Shown here piece by piece: positions 48,482 to 57,807 of a stretch of 64,000 bases of DNA. How positions within the stretch are numbered: the stretch's first letter is position 1; every line of letters starts with the position of its first letter. Origin of the DNA: Brevibacterium sp. (GTDB lineage Bacteria > Actinomycetota > Actinomycetes > Actinomycetales > Brevibacteriaceae). The position numbers and the translations under genes were made by a program. The notes under the pieces are model-generated. The model had not been told where the DNA came from and did no database searches. It was given only the letters and a program-made list of their open reading frames with translations. The DNA is taken from the NCBI RefSeq assembly GCF_031179145.1, contig NZ_JAPSIB010000016.1:17212-81211 (forward strand), written 5' to 3'.

Positions 48482-50482
48482 ATGCGCTTTCTGACCTCCC
48501 TCGTCGTCGGGATCACTCTCTTAGCCGCGGTGACCGCGGGCCCGGCGACCGCTGCCCCAGCACCGGATTCGGCAGTGTCCGACCGGATGGCTTCTGCGCA
48601 GGAGAACTACCAGGACACGTGGGCACGTATCCTCAGCGCGGACCTGGAGAAGTCGGGCCTCCATATCGCCCCCGGTCTCGCCGACTTCTGGGACGAGCGT
48701 CAGCGGAAGCTGACCGCTGAGGGAATCGCCGTGTCCCATTCGGCCGGTTACGACACCTACCTGGCGATCCTGCCTGCCGAGCCGCAGACCAACCGTGATG
48801 GTTCGAGCGTCAGCTCGAGGGAAATGCAGAGCGTGTGGCAGGAGATCATCACGGATGTCGCCGCAGATCTCGGCGTCAGCGACGCGGTCTTCGCCTTCTG
48901 GGTGCCCGACAGCCCCGGCCGCAGCCGCTATGCCGTCTTCGACGATGGGGCGCTGGTCCGTGACTTCGCTCCCGCTGCATCCGGTCTCGAGGTCAATACC
49001 GACGTCCCCGGTCCCTTCTTCCACTACGCACTGCGCACCGGTCCCGCCGGCTCCGGAGAGACCCCGACCGAGGACGAAGCGGCACCGGCTCTTCTCCTCC
49101 CTGACTGGTCCTCGGGATATGCCTCCGACTGGGGGAAGGAGTCCCCGGCAGGCCTGTCATTGCCCGGATTCGTCGCCGGCGTCGTCGTCATCGCAGTCGG
49201 AGGCATCGTGGTTCTGGTGCTGGTCGGCGTCGCGTCGGTCCTGCGCCGTCACCGAGGTGAACGACTCGACAGGCTCAAGGACACCCAGGAGGAACTGCGC
49301 CCACGAGCCCTGTCAGCGCAGCAGCACCTCAACCGTCGATCGACGCCCGCGAGCATGGCGGAGGCGGCGCAGTCGCTGCCATCTGCCGGGACAAGCAATG
49401 ACCTGCGCGTTCTCGTCGCCTGGGACATCCTCGGCGACGAGACGCGAGCCCATGCCTCCCGCCGGTACCCGTCATCCCGCTGCTTCTTCCGCCCGGATCG
49501 CCCTGCCGTGACGACCCGCTATTGGTCGCCGGTCGGGTCCGACATCGCGCTTCCCGTCAGCGCCGAGGCCGCCGAGGTGCTGGACACTGGCCGCACGCCC
49601 GAGTACCTGTCGGCCGAAGGCACTCTGAGCGGCCGCCCGTATTGGACCACGGACGATGCGTTCGCGCGCAGCGGCTTCGGAGCATTCACGCCTCTGTCCG
49701 CCGGCCTCCGTGCACACGCAGCTCAGAGCAGCGACCGGCCGGAACCTGAACCTCTCGGCCCAACTCGTCCGTGGGTCACCACCGCGGCTCTGGTCGCAGT
49801 GGTGGCAGCAGGACTGACCACTGCCGGTCTGGTCGCCGCCCACAACTCGGACCAACGAGCACTGAGCGCCTCACCGGCGTTCTCCCGCGTCACCGATCTG
49901 GACGCCCCTGCCGCCCGGGCCCTGGCGACGACGATCCGAACCGAGCTCAGCGACGATGGGATCGCAGTGGCTCCGGCAATGCTGTGGTCGATCAGCCCGG
50001 AGGACATCGACGAGTACCGGACCATTCTCGACCGCATCGACCTCGATGCCGCGATCGTGGTGTGGCCCAAACCGGAATACGCGCCGATGGAATCATCCGT
50101 TGCCCTCACCACACTGATCCAGCGGAGGAGCCCCGCGGACGTCACAGTGGTCAGCCACGGCTCCTCGAGTCGCCCGGTCAGCTCCACCCTCGATGTCTTC
50201 GCCATCCGGTCCGAGAACGAGACCGATGTCGTCGCCGACAATGTCTCGGCCACGCTGACCGCACTCGCTGCCGCGGACACACCGAAAAAACTCGACGCAC
50301 CGATCGAGACCACGATCGAAGAGATGCACGAGTACATGCCACAGCCCGACACAGCCGCCTACGACCGCGCCCGGAACATCGGCATCGCCAAGACCGTCGG
50401 GCTCACCCTGCTGGCAGCCCTTGCCCTGATCTTCGGATCCCGCCTGACCTGGAACCGCCAACCGTCCGGGAGGAACCCGTGA
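48482..50482 (+). CDS. Multi-pass membrane protein of unknown family
   Basis: 666 residues from the ATG at 48482. A signal peptide (RFLTSLVVGITLLAAVTAGP) is followed by an outer domain (about 30-215) with YDTYLAILPAEPQ and VFAFWVPDSPGRSRYAVFDDG, a helix (GFVAGVVVIAVGGIVVLVLVG), a cytoplasmic region with a coiled-coil start (RHRGERLDRLKDTQEELRPR) and WD/RYWSPVG blocks, another helix (TTAALVAVVAAGLTTAGLVA), a second outer domain with LWSISPEDIDEYRTILDRIDLDAAIVVWPKPEY, and a last helix near the C-terminus. The two outer domains look related. TAGACT at 48447 may be its -10. It overlaps the next gene by 4 bases; I cannot name a family with confidence. Confidence 0.65.
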   Translation: MRFLTSLVVGITLLAAVTAGPATAAPAPDSAVSDRMASAQENYQDTWARILSADLEKSGLHIAPGLADFWDERQRKLTAEGIAVSHSAGYDTYLAILPAEPQTNRDGSSVSSREMQSVWQEIITDVAADLGVSDAVFAFWVPDSPGRSRYAVFDDGALVRDFAPAASGLEVNTDVPGPFFHYALRTGPAGSGETPTEDEAAPALLLPDWSSGYASDWGKESPAGLSLPGFVAGVVVIAVGGIVVLVLVGVASVLRRHRGERLDRLKDTQEELRPRALSAQQHLNRRSTPASMAEAAQSLPSAGTSNDLRVLVAWDILGDETRAHASRRYPSSRCFFRPDRPAVTTRYWSPVGSDIALPVSAEAAEVLDTGRTPEYLSAEGTLSGRPYWTTDDAFARSGFGAFTPLSAGLRAHAAQSSDRPEPEPLGPTRPWVTTAALVAVVAAGLTTAGLVAAHNSDQRALSASPAFSRVTDLDAPAARALATTIRTELSDDGIAVAPAMLWSISPEDIDEYRTILDRIDLDAAIVVWPKPEYAPMESSVALTTLIQRRSPADVTVVSHGSSSRPVSSTLDVFAIRSENETDVVADNVSATLTALAAADTPKKLDAPIETTIEEMHEYMPQPDTAAYDRARNIGIAKTVGLTLLAALALIFGSRLTWNRQPSGRNP

Positions 50483-51864
50483 GCACCCACACATTCCCAC
50501 TGCCGACCCGGGCTCTGCTGTGCGCGCTCATCGCCGGCGCGCTCAGCGTCGGCACGCCGATCGTCGCCGCCCCGGCCGCAGCAAACGCGGTCGCCGCCGA
50601 TGCAGCCACCGCGGTTCCGGTCACCGCTGAACCGACCGGGACCGCAATCACCGCTTCGTCGCTGGAGACGGCCGACCTCCCTTCTACCGAGGTCGAACTG
50701 GCCCAGCTGATCGCCGAACAGTGGAAGACAGATCCGCTCTTCGCCTCACCGCAGGCGCGGCAGATGTACCCGGCGTCGACGCTGGAGGAGATCCGCTCCC
50801 GGATGGAGGCGATCGACGGCGACGTCTATCTCGCCCTCGTCCCCGAGTACGACGAACACCATCAGTCGAGCACCCAGCTGCTGTCCGTTGTCTCGGCGTT
50901 CCACGGCGATGCGGCCCGGGTGCGGATGGTCTCGACGACGGCCGGGGGTCTGGCCGGCAGCGTCGACCCGGCTGATCCCGACGCCCACCTTCTCGAGCGC
51001 CAGTTCCTCCAGTACGTCTTCGATGACGCTCACTCGATTACCGACATCGAATGGATCCTCGATGTCCTCGAACGACTGGCCGACCCGCAGGTGGGCACCA
51101 CCGAGCTCTCGCTCATCGATCGGGTGTTCGGCTTCGTCGTCTACCACCCAGTCCGCTCGATCCTCATCGGCCTCATCGGCGCGGCAGCTCTGGGCGCGGC
51201 GATCTGGGTCCTCGCCGGGCGCCAGGCGCGCAACCCGAGGAAGTACCGGATCCCCGAGGCGGTGCTCTCCTCCGCCGCAGAGGCCACTCGATCGCGTCTG
51301 CTGCAGAGGGTCCACTCCGACAGCTCGCGGGTGGCTGCTGCGCTGCGGGAACAGGAGACCCGGGATCTGGCCCCGTCCCAGGTGCGTCGGGTCCAGCATG
51401 GGCTCGACTCCTACGACTGGGCTCGGAAGATCAGCGCCGATACTGGATGCGAGGAAGATGACCTGGCCGGTGCACTGGTGCTGCTCGACATGGCCGAGAA
51501 GGATCTCCAGGCCGTCGCGGGCACCGATGGGACGCCGACCTCCCGGACCACGAGAGGCTCCCGGGCGAAGAAGGGCCTTGAAGTCGCGATGGGTGACACC
51601 GGCCTGTGCGCCATCGACCCTCGTCACGGCAGTGCGGTCACTCGGATCAACCTCTCCGCCGAGGCGGTGACAGGTGCAAGCCGGTCCGTGCGGCTCACCG
51701 CGTGCACGCGCTGCCGGGCCGATCACGCCAAGGGAGTGCAGCCGCAGTGGCTGAGAGTCGACGGCGAGCCCTATGTCGGTCGCGATACCGTCTGGGCGCG
51801 CACGCTCTTCGGCGCGACCGAAGACGATCTGCTCGCCGCTCTCGTCGCGGACTCAGCCACCTGA
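50479..51864 (+). CDS. Membrane protein, partner of the preceding gene
   Basis: 461 residues from a GTG that overlaps the previous stop (GTGA). Signal peptide (RALLCALIAGALSVGTPIVA, then APAAANA), an outer domain with EIRSRMEAIDGDVYLALVPEYDEHHQSS and LLSVVSAFHGDAARVRMVSTTAGG, one helix (SILIGLIGAAALGAAIWVLAG) and a cytoplasmic part. That part has YRIPEAVLSSAAEATRSRLLQRV, helices, and near the end a TACTRCRADHAKGVQPQWLRVDGEPYVG block with two Cys four residues apart. The outer domain resembles those of the upstream gene (a beta strand reading YLA(I/L)(L/V)P). Both probably form one membrane complex. Function unknown. Confidence 0.65.
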   Translation: MSTHTFPLPTRALLCALIAGALSVGTPIVAAPAAANAVAADAATAVPVTAEPTGTAITASSLETADLPSTEVELAQLIAEQWKTDPLFASPQARQMYPASTLEEIRSRMEAIDGDVYLALVPEYDEHHQSSTQLLSVVSAFHGDAARVRMVSTTAGGLAGSVDPADPDAHLLERQFLQYVFDDAHSITDIEWILDVLERLADPQVGTTELSLIDRVFGFVVYHPVRSILIGLIGAAALGAAIWVLAGRQARNPRKYRIPEAVLSSAAEATRSRLLQRVHSDSSRVAAALREQETRDLAPSQVRRVQHGLDSYDWARKISADTGCEEDDLAGALVLLDMAEKDLQAVAGTDGTPTSRTTRGSRAKKGLEVAMGDTGLCAIDPRHGSAVTRINLSAEAVTGASRSVRLTACTRCRADHAKGVQPQWLRVDGEPYVGRDTVWARTLFGATEDDLLAALVADSAT

Positions 51865-51908
51865 GCGCTCGACCATCTGAGCATCCGACCGGACATCGCA
51901 CCTACCTG

Positions 51909-51957
51909 AAATATTGCTCAACAATCCCTTGACTGAATTGTCGAACAACTTATAGGC
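51909..51957 (+). promoter_or_regulatory. Promoter with two dyad operators ahead of the transporter operon
   Basis: TTGACT (51930) and TATAGG (51952) are 16 bases apart. ATTGCTCAACAAT (51914-51926) lies just upstream of -35 and ATTGTCGAACAAC (51938-51950) fills the spacer. The two sites are alike, and the first shares 18 of 20 bases with 3831-3850. The GntR/FCD protein encoded at 54978 is a candidate binder. Confidence 0.6.
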
Positions 51958-52018
51958 TCGACCTCGGCGCACGCACCGTGCCGCCGCACGCAAACGCCTT
52001 CGAGCCCAAAGGTCAGTC

Positions 52019-53305
52019 ATGGAACATGCACCGAACACCGCCTCCGCTGCCGGAGGGCCGGAGGAAGCTCACCAGGCGACTCGCCCACCCAAATGGTGGA
52101 AGCCCGGCCCCGCACTGATGGTCACCGCCTGCTTCGTCGGTCCCGGAACGGTGACGACCGCGAGCCTGGCGGGAGCGGATTTCGGGATGACCCTGATGTG
52201 GGCGGTGCTCTTCTCCATCCTCGCCACCATCGTCCTCCAGGAGATGGCGGCCAGGCTCGGCCTTGCCAGCGGTCTCAGCCTCGGCCAGGCGCTGCGCCGG
52301 ACCATCACTCAGCCCATCCTGCGCCTGGTGGTCATCGTGCTCGTCGTCTCCGCCCTCGGCATCGGCAGCGCCGTCTACGCTCAGGGAGACATGCTCGGCA
52401 CAGCGCTCGGCCTGTCCGAGGCCACGGGAACACCTGCCCAGATCTGGCCGCTGATCACCTTCGCAGCGGTGTCCGCCCTTCTGCTCACGGGCCGCTTCAC
52501 CCTGATCATGCGGGTCCTCGGTGTACTGGTCGCGATCATGGCGATCGTCTTCGTCGCCACCGCGATCATGGTCCGGCCCGATCCTCTCGCGATGCTCAAG
52601 GGCACATTCGTCCCGACGGTCCCCGACGGCTCCGCATTCGTCATCATCGGACTGATCGGAACGACCGTGGTCGGCTACAACCTGTTCCTCCACTCCTCCG
52701 GAGTGATCGAATACTATCCACGCGGCGAACACCTGAAGGAGTCGATCAAGTCGGCCAGAGCCGACACCGCGCTGTCGATCACGCTCGGAGGACTGATCAC
52801 GCTGGCGATTCTGGCCACCGCGGCGGCTGCCTTCTTCACCACCGGCATACCCGTCGAGAGCGCCGCCACCATGGCGACCCAGCTCGAGCCGCTGCTCGGC
52901 CCGAGCGCCCGCTACTTCTTCGCGGCGGGACTCTTCTCCGCCGGGCTGACGAGCGTGATCGCGGGCGGACTGGCCGCAGCGTTCGCCGTCAGCACGACCC
53001 TGGGATGGGGACAGGACCTCAAGTCGTGGAGATTCCGCGCCATCTGGCTGGCAGTCCTCGGCTACGGGGCGATCGTCGCGACACTCGGGGACAACCCGAT
53101 CGCCGCGATCCTGTTCGCTCAGGCGACCAACGGCGTGCTCCTCCCGATCCTGGCGATCACCCTCCTCCTGGTGATGAACAACCGGACACTCCTGGGACGC
53201 CATGCGAACTCGAAGCTGCAGAATGCGGTCGGAGCGCTCATCGTCCTCGTCGTCATCGGTCTGTCGCTGAATTCCCTGCTCGGCCTCATCGGAGTCACCG
53301 GATGA
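52019..53305 (+). CDS. Nramp-fold transporter lacking metal-binding residues
   Basis: 428 residues, about 11 helices. It aligns with MntH: the first helix reads CFVGPGTVTTASLAGADFG where metal transporters have DPGN-xxN-QAGA-FG, and helix 6 reads TTVVGYNLFLHSSGVIE where they have TVMPH-xxLHSS. So the Asp, Asn, Met and His that hold Mn or Fe are replaced (Gly, Thr, Val/Gly, Tyr). An organic solute is more likely than a divalent metal. AAAGG lies before the ATG. First gene of an operon with an Asp/Glu-racemase-like enzyme (4-base overlap) and a DUF1989 protein. Confidence 0.82.
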   Translation: MEHAPNTASAAGGPEEAHQATRPPKWWKPGPALMVTACFVGPGTVTTASLAGADFGMTLMWAVLFSILATIVLQEMAARLGLASGLSLGQALRRTITQPILRLVVIVLVVSALGIGSAVYAQGDMLGTALGLSEATGTPAQIWPLITFAAVSALLLTGRFTLIMRVLGVLVAIMAIVFVATAIMVRPDPLAMLKGTFVPTVPDGSAFVIIGLIGTTVVGYNLFLHSSGVIEYYPRGEHLKESIKSARADTALSITLGGLITLAILATAAAAFFTTGIPVESAATMATQLEPLLGPSARYFFAAGLFSAGLTSVIAGGLAAAFAVSTTLGWGQDLKSWRFRAIWLAVLGYGAIVATLGDNPIAAILFAQATNGVLLPILAITLLLVMNNRTLLGRHANSKLQNAVGALIVLVVIGLSLNSLLGLIGVTG

Positions 53306-54009
53306 CGTCAGTTCAGAGACTTCCTGCGCGCCTCGGCGTGCTCATCCCCTCGACCGATACGACCGCTGAGCAGGAGCTACCGGCGTTCCTCGGTGACGCG
53401 GCGAGCTTCCATGTCGCTCGCATGCGACTGTCCGAGGTGACTCCTGCGGGGCTGGCATCCATGGATGCCTCTGCGCTCGAGGCCGCGGACCTCCTCGCCG
53501 ACGTCTCCCCCGACCTCGTGCTCTTCGCCTGCACGAGCGGCACCTTCATCAAAGGCCCCGAGCACGAACGCTGGTTCGCAGCGCAGTTGGCAGTACGGGT
53601 CACTGCACCGGTGATCACCACCGCCTGGTCTCTTGCCCAGGTTCTGCCGCGGCACGGGCGGAGGATCCGGCTGCGCACCCCCTACACTCAGGACCTCACC
53701 CGGTTGGAGGCGGATTACCTGCGCACGTTCGGTCTCGAGGTCACGAGTTCGGCATGCCTGGGGCTGACGGACGACACGGCGATCGCAGACGTCACTTCTC
53801 ACCGCCTGCACGAACTGGCAGCAGGTGACGACCTGGCAGATATGCTCCTCCTCAGCTGCACGAACCTCCCGAGCAGGTCGCAGTTGGAGCGAGTCTCGAA
53901 GTCAACCGGAATGCCGGTGATCAGCAGCAATTCGGCTTCCGCCACGGTGGTCGGAGAAGTGCTCACCGGTCGACTCGCGCCTCTGGCACGTCCACCCGGC
54001 CGCGACTGA
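53302..54009 (+). CDS. Asp/Glu racemase superfamily enzyme (maleate isomerase/AMDase-like)
   Basis: 235 residues. LGVLIPSTDTTAEQELPAFL at the N-terminus and the two catalytic cysteines in DLVLFACTSGTF (Cys77) and DMLLLSCTNLPS (Cys186) place it in the maleate cis-trans isomerase/arylmalonate decarboxylase branch of the aspartate/glutamate/hydantoin racemase superfamily. With both Cys present it is more like a racemase or isomerase than AMDase, which has one. The ATG overlaps the transporter stop by 4 bases. It could racemise a hydantoin, lactam-derived or dicarboxylic intermediate of this cluster; substrate unknown. Confidence 0.82.
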   Translation: MTSVQRLPARLGVLIPSTDTTAEQELPAFLGDAASFHVARMRLSEVTPAGLASMDASALEAADLLADVSPDLVLFACTSGTFIKGPEHERWFAAQLAVRVTAPVITTAWSLAQVLPRHGRRIRLRTPYTQDLTRLEADYLRTFGLEVTSSACLGLTDDTAIADVTSHRLHELAAGDDLADMLLLSCTNLPSRSQLERVSKSTGMPVISSNSASATVVGEVLTGRLAPLARPPGRD

Positions 54010-54117
54010 CGCGAGCGGCATCGCGACATCGACTGAGCGGGGCCAGCCATCGACCGGAGCCCTTCACCAGTCATCAACCCTTAACCAGTCATCCACCTCA
54101 GCAGAAAGCAGAGCACA

Positions 54118-54990
54118 ATGCCCCCTCAGCCCTCCGAACCTCGCAGCTACACGCAGCCGGCCGCCTACCAGTCACTGCCGGGCGGACCTCTGGATCCGGA
54201 CCGGAGCTTCTACGACCGAGTCGCGGGAGCTGAGAGGACGCTGACGCAGCAGTTCGAGATCCCGATCCGCTCCGCGCAGGCGTGGGAGGTGCCGGCGGGA
54301 TCCCTCGTTCGCCTCTACTCGGTCGAGGGCCCGCAGGTCGGCGACCTCAACCTGTGGAACCTGAACAACCCTCGGGAGAGATTCTGGGCCGCCCGGACCC
54401 GGCAGCTGCAACGTGCCTCGATGACCACCTACGATCGCTTCTGGTCGACACTGCCCTACCTGCGTCCGCTGGCGACCGTCGTCGCCGACTCCCTGGCCGG
54501 TCACCCCGACGCCGAGGTGATCCACGACCTTCTCGGCACCCGCTGCGACCCGTACGTCAACCGCATGCTCGCCGACTACGACTTCGACTACCACTGTCAC
54601 TCGAATCTCACCCGCGCAGTCCTCCCCCATGGACTGACCGAATTCGATGTCCATGACGTCCTCAACGTCTTCCAGTTCGCCGGACTCAACGACAAGCGCG
54701 AGTACTTCATGGATTCCTGCCCGGCCCGACCCGGCGACCACTTCGAGTTCTTCGCCGAGGTCGACCTCCTGTGCGCTCTGTCGACGTGTCCCGGCGGCGA
54801 CCTCTCGGTCCACATGTGGGGCCCGGAGGCCGCGAGTACCGAGGAGCAGCTCGAGCACTGCCACCCGCTCGGCGTCGAGGTCTACTCACTGCCCGACGAT
54901 GTTCTGGCGGATTGGACGCCGCCGGAGACAGCGGCGTATCAGGGGCAGCACGGTCGTCACGGCCTGGCGGCGGAGCCCTACCGGGCTTGA
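54118..54990 (+). CDS. DUF1989 (urea carboxylase-associated) family protein
   Basis: 290 residues. Pattern of the urea carboxylase-associated family, which includes the carboxyguanidine deiminase subunits: IPIRSAQAWEVPAGSLVRLYSVEGPQVGDLNLWN, FWAARTRQLQRASMTTYDRFWSTLPYLRPLATVV, DLLGTRCDPYV and a Cys/His-rich centre (DYDFDYHCHSNL), then LNVFQFAGLNDKREYFMDSCPARPGDHFEFFAEVDLLCALSTCPGGD. The family is metal-binding and in guanidine-degrading bacteria two such proteins work after a biotin carboxylase; here only one copy is present. Third gene of the operon. Its end overlaps the convergent GntR gene by 13 bases. Confidence 0.87.
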   Translation: MPPQPSEPRSYTQPAAYQSLPGGPLDPDRSFYDRVAGAERTLTQQFEIPIRSAQAWEVPAGSLVRLYSVEGPQVGDLNLWNLNNPRERFWAARTRQLQRASMTTYDRFWSTLPYLRPLATVVADSLAGHPDAEVIHDLLGTRCDPYVNRMLADYDFDYHCHSNLTRAVLPHGLTEFDVHDVLNVFQFAGLNDKREYFMDSCPARPGDHFEFFAEVDLLCALSTCPGGDLSVHMWGPEAASTEEQLEHCHPLGVEVYSLPDDVLADWTPPETAAYQGQHGRHGLAAEPYRA

Positions 54991-55676
54991 GCGTCCGGCC
55001 CGACCTCGTCGAGGCGAGCCAGCAGTTGGCTCTCAGCATGGTCGAGATAGTCGAGGAGTGCGGCCTCCGCCTCCTGCTCCCGGCCTGGGGTCAGGAGCCG
55101 CGCGAGGTCGAGATTCCGGGTGACGTACTCCGCGTGGTACGAGCCGTCACCCTCCTTGGCCAGGAACACCAGCCGCATCCGCGCCAGGATCTGATCCATG
55201 AGCACGGAGAGCATCCGGGTCCGGGCGAGGGCGACGAATTCCCGGTGGAACTCCTGGTTCGCCCAGGCCATGGTCGTCTCATCGCCGGACTCCAGTGCCT
55301 CCTGTCCCGAGGTCACTGCCGCCCACAGCCGGCTCAGGTCGGCCTCGGTCAGATCGACCGTGCGGACCACGCCGGTCTGGACGATCCGCCTGGTCCGATA
55401 GATCTCCCGGATGTCATCGGCGGTGGGCGTGTGGACGAAGACCCCCCGGTTGGGCTGCCGCTCGACCAGCCCTTCTTCGGCCAGGATCTGGAAGGCGCTC
55501 CTCAGCGTATGCCGGGACACCTTCAGCTGAGACGTCAACTGCACTTCGGGAAGCTTGGCGCCGGGGCGGATCCGACCTGCCGAAATCGTCTCCCGCAGGA
55601 AGTTCGCCACGCTCTCGGGACCGTAGGCGTGGACATTGAGCCCCTCCGAGGGAAGCGTCAGATGAAAGTCGGACAT
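54978..55676 (-). CDS. GntR family regulator with FCD domain
   Basis: 232 residues. N-terminal winged helix: VANFLRETISAGRIRPGAKLPEVQLTSQLKVSRHTLRSAFQILAEEGLVERQPNRGVFVHTPT. C-terminal FCD domain with the metal-binding pattern (IVQTGVV, NQEFHREFVALARTRMLSVLMDQI, HAEYVTRNLDLARLL). FCD regulators usually sense carboxylic acids. The ATG has TAGATT six bases ahead (leaderless). The gene lies between the two operons of the cluster, on the opposite strand, and probably controls both; the dyads at 51914 and 51938 are candidate sites. Confidence 0.9.
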   Translation of the reverse strand: MSDFHLTLPSEGLNVHAYGPESVANFLRETISAGRIRPGAKLPEVQLTSQLKVSRHTLRSAFQILAEEGLVERQPNRGVFVHTPTADDIREIYRTRRIVQTGVVRTVDLTEADLSRLWAAVTSGQEALESGDETTMAWANQEFHREFVALARTRMLSVLMDQILARMRLVFLAKEGDGSYHAEYVTRNLDLARLLTPGREQEAEAALLDYLDHAESQLLARLDEVGPDAQAR

Positions 55677-55682
55677 ACACTC

Positions 55683-55688
55683 AATCTA
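55683..55688 (-). promoter_or_regulatory. -10 element of the leaderless gntR gene
   Basis: The minus strand reads TAGATT, six bases, ATG at 55676. The divergent gene starts 69 bases to the right, so both promoters share this short gap. Confidence 0.45.
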
Positions 55689-55744
55689 ACTGTTCGCCCT
55701 CCACTCGCTCACCGCCACCACACAGTCGGATCATCGGAGCAGCC

Positions 55745-56989
55745 ATGAATCAATCCAACACGTCGGCAATGTCGGTCAGAGTCAGCCGCAGCGCCGTCGT
55801 CGGCGCCATCTTCCTCATGGCCACCTCGGCGATCGGTCCCGGGTTCATCACGCAGACGGCCACATTCACGGCCCAGCTCGGCGCGGCCTTCGCGTTCGCG
55901 ATCCTCGTCTCGATCCTCATCGACATCGCGATCCAGCTCAACGTCTGGCGGATGGTCACCTCCTCGGGCAAGCGGGCCCAAGCCCTGGCCTCGTCCGCGG
56001 TGCCCGGCTCCGGCATCGTGCTGGCCGTCCTCATCGTCGTCGGCGGCCTCGCCTTCAACATCGGCAACATCGCCGGCGGCGGACTCGGGCTCAACGCCCT
56101 CCTCGGCGTCGATCCGAAACTCGGCGGACTCGTCACCGGAGTCCTCGCCATTGCGATCTTCCTCTTCAAACGCGCCGGCAAGGTCGTCGACATCGTCGTC
56201 ATGATCCTCGGCATCGGGATGATCGTCCTCACCGTCATCGTCACCATCGTCTCCCAGCCGCCCGTCGGCGAGGCCCTGCGCCAGACCGTCGCCCCCGACA
56301 CCATCAACTTCGCGACGATCACCACAATCGTCGGCGGCACCGTCGGCGGCTACATCACGTATTCGGGCGCCCACCGCTACCTCGACTCCGGCAACGTCGG
56401 CCCCGAGGCGGCCCCGAGCGTCATGCGATCAGCGCTGACCGGAATCCTCGTCACCGGCGTCATGCGCTACGTCCTGTTCCTCGCGATCCTCGGCGTCGTC
56501 GCCTCCGGAGTCACCCTCGACCTCACCGGCCAGGTCGCCAACCCCGCCGGTCAGGCCTTCGCCGCCGTCCTCGGCGAGGCGGGCATGCGCATCTTCGGGG
56601 CGATCTTCTGGGCCGCGGCACTGAGCTCGGTGATCGGGGCGGCCTACACCTCGGCGACGTTCCTCTCCTCGTTCTCGCACCGGCTCGCGACCGGGTGGCC
56701 GCTGCAGATCGCGACCGTGGGGTTCATCGTCGTCTCCCTCGTGGCCTACCTCCTGCTCGGCACCCCACCGGCCACCCTGCTCGTGTTCGTCGGCGGCTTC
56801 AACGGACTGATCCTGCCGATCGGACTGACGATCTTCATGTACATCGGCTGGTTCCGGCCGCGCCTGCTCAATACGGACACCTATCCCACCTGGCTGCTCA
56901 TCATCGGTACCCTGGCCACACTGCTCACGTGGTACATGGGTGTGCAGTCGATCGGCCCAATCTTCGCAATGATCGGAATCGGAGGATGA
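55745..56989 (+). CDS. Nramp-fold transporter, YcsG-like
   Basis: 414 residues, about 11 helices. Helix 1 reads [22 protein letters not shown], where metal Nramps have DPGN; helix 6 region reads [20 protein letters not shown] with no MPH. This is the pattern of B. subtilis YcsG, whose gene lies in the 5-oxoprolinase operon. So it likely imports the lactam or amide handled by the following enzymes; that is inference. GGAG lies before the ATG. First gene of the second operon; the next gene starts three bases after its stop (or overlaps it by 4 if an earlier ATG is used). Confidence 0.85.
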   Translation: MNQSNTSAMSVRVSRSAVVGAIFLMATSAIGPGFITQTATFTAQLGAAFAFAILVSILIDIAIQLNVWRMVTSSGKRAQALASSAVPGSGIVLAVLIVVGGLAFNIGNIAGGGLGLNALLGVDPKLGGLVTGVLAIAIFLFKRAGKVVDIVVMILGIGMIVLTVIVTIVSQPPVGEALRQTVAPDTINFATITTIVGGTVGGYITYSGAHRYLDSGNVGPEAAPSVMRSALTGILVTGVMRYVLFLAILGVVASGVTLDLTGQVANPAGQAFAAVLGEAGMRIFGAIFWAAALSSVIGAAYTSATFLSSFSHRLATGWPLQIATVGFIVVSLVAYLLLGTPPATLLVFVGGFNGLILPIGLTIFMYIGWFRPRLLNTDTYPTWLLIIGTLATLLTWYMGVQSIGPIFAMIGIGG

Positions 56990-56991
56990 CA

Positions 56992-57807
56992 ATGACAACC
57001 ATCGACCTCAACTCGGACCTCGGAGAGAATGTCCCTGACCGCATCGTCAGTGACGACGAGGCCATGCTCGGTCTCGTCACCAGCGCTAATGTCTCGTGCG
57101 GATTCCATGCCGGCAATCCCGAGGGCATCCGCGCAACCGTTGCCGCCGCCACCCGCGGCGGAGTCGTGATCGGCGCCCACCCGGGCTACGACGATTACGA
57201 AGGCTTCGGCCGGCGGCCGATGGATGTCCCCGCCGCCACTCTCCAGGCGCAGGTGGAGTACCAGATCGGGGCGCTCATCGGACTGACCACGGCCGTGGGC
57301 GGCACGGTCGCCTACGTCAAGCCCCATGGCGGCCTCTACAACCGAATCGTCCACGACGAGGCTCAGGCGAAGGTCGTGATGGACGCGATCAAGGCGATCG
57401 ATCCGAACCTCGTCGTCCTCGGCCTCGCCGGCAGCGTGTCCAATCAGGTCGCCGAGGCGGCCGGCCTCACCGTCGCCGCAGAGGCCTTCGCCGACCGCGC
57501 CTACAACCCCGACGGCTCGTTGGTCTCCCGCACCGAAGAGGGCTCGGTCCTCCACGACCCCGCCGTCGTCGCCGAGCGGGTGCTGCGCCTCGTCGAGACC
57601 GGGGAGGTCGAGGCCGTCGACGGTTCCATCGTCAAGGTCGACGCCCAGTCGATCTGCTTCCACGGTGACAGCCAGGGTTCGATCGAGATGGCCCGGGCCG
57701 CCCGCTCCCGGCTCGAGGAAGCCGGTGTCACGATCGCCCCCTTCGCGGGGAGCTCGGCCGCAGGGAGCTCGGCCGCAGGGAGCTCGGCTGCCGGGAGTTC
57801 GGCATGA
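56992..57807 (+). CDS. pxpA: LamB/YcsF family 5-oxoprolinase subunit A-like protein
   Basis: 271 residues. Family marks: [82 protein letters not shown] and [15 protein letters not shown]. In E. coli PxpA works with PxpB and PxpC to open 5-oxoproline with ATP. The start at 56992 has GGAGG six bases ahead. After the domain a tail [19 protein letters not shown] is encoded by a 15-bp tandem repeat that runs into the start of the next gene (4-base overlap). Substrate may be 5-oxoproline or another lactam. Confidence 0.92.
   Translation: MTTIDLNSDLGENVPDRIVSDDEAMLGLVTSANVSCGFHAGNPEGIRATVAAATRGGVVIGAHPGYDDYEGFGRRPMDVPAATLQAQVEYQIGALIGLTTAVGGTVAYVKPHGGLYNRIVHDEAQAKVVMDAIKAIDPNLVVLGLAGSVSNQVAEAAGLTVAAEAFADRAYNPDGSLVSRTEEGSVLHDPAVVAERVLRLVETGEVEAVDGSIVKVDAQSICFHGDSQGSIEMARAARSRLEEAGVTIAPFAGSSAAGSSAAGSSAAGSSA
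57748..57807. repeat. 15-bp tandem repeat, four copies, at the pxpA-ycsI junction
   Basis: GGGAGCTCGGCCGCA twice, GGGAGCTCGGCTGCC, then GGGAGTTCGGCATGA. The last unit contains the ATGA where pxpA stops and the next gene starts. In frame, so copy changes alter only the tail length. Confidence 0.88.
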
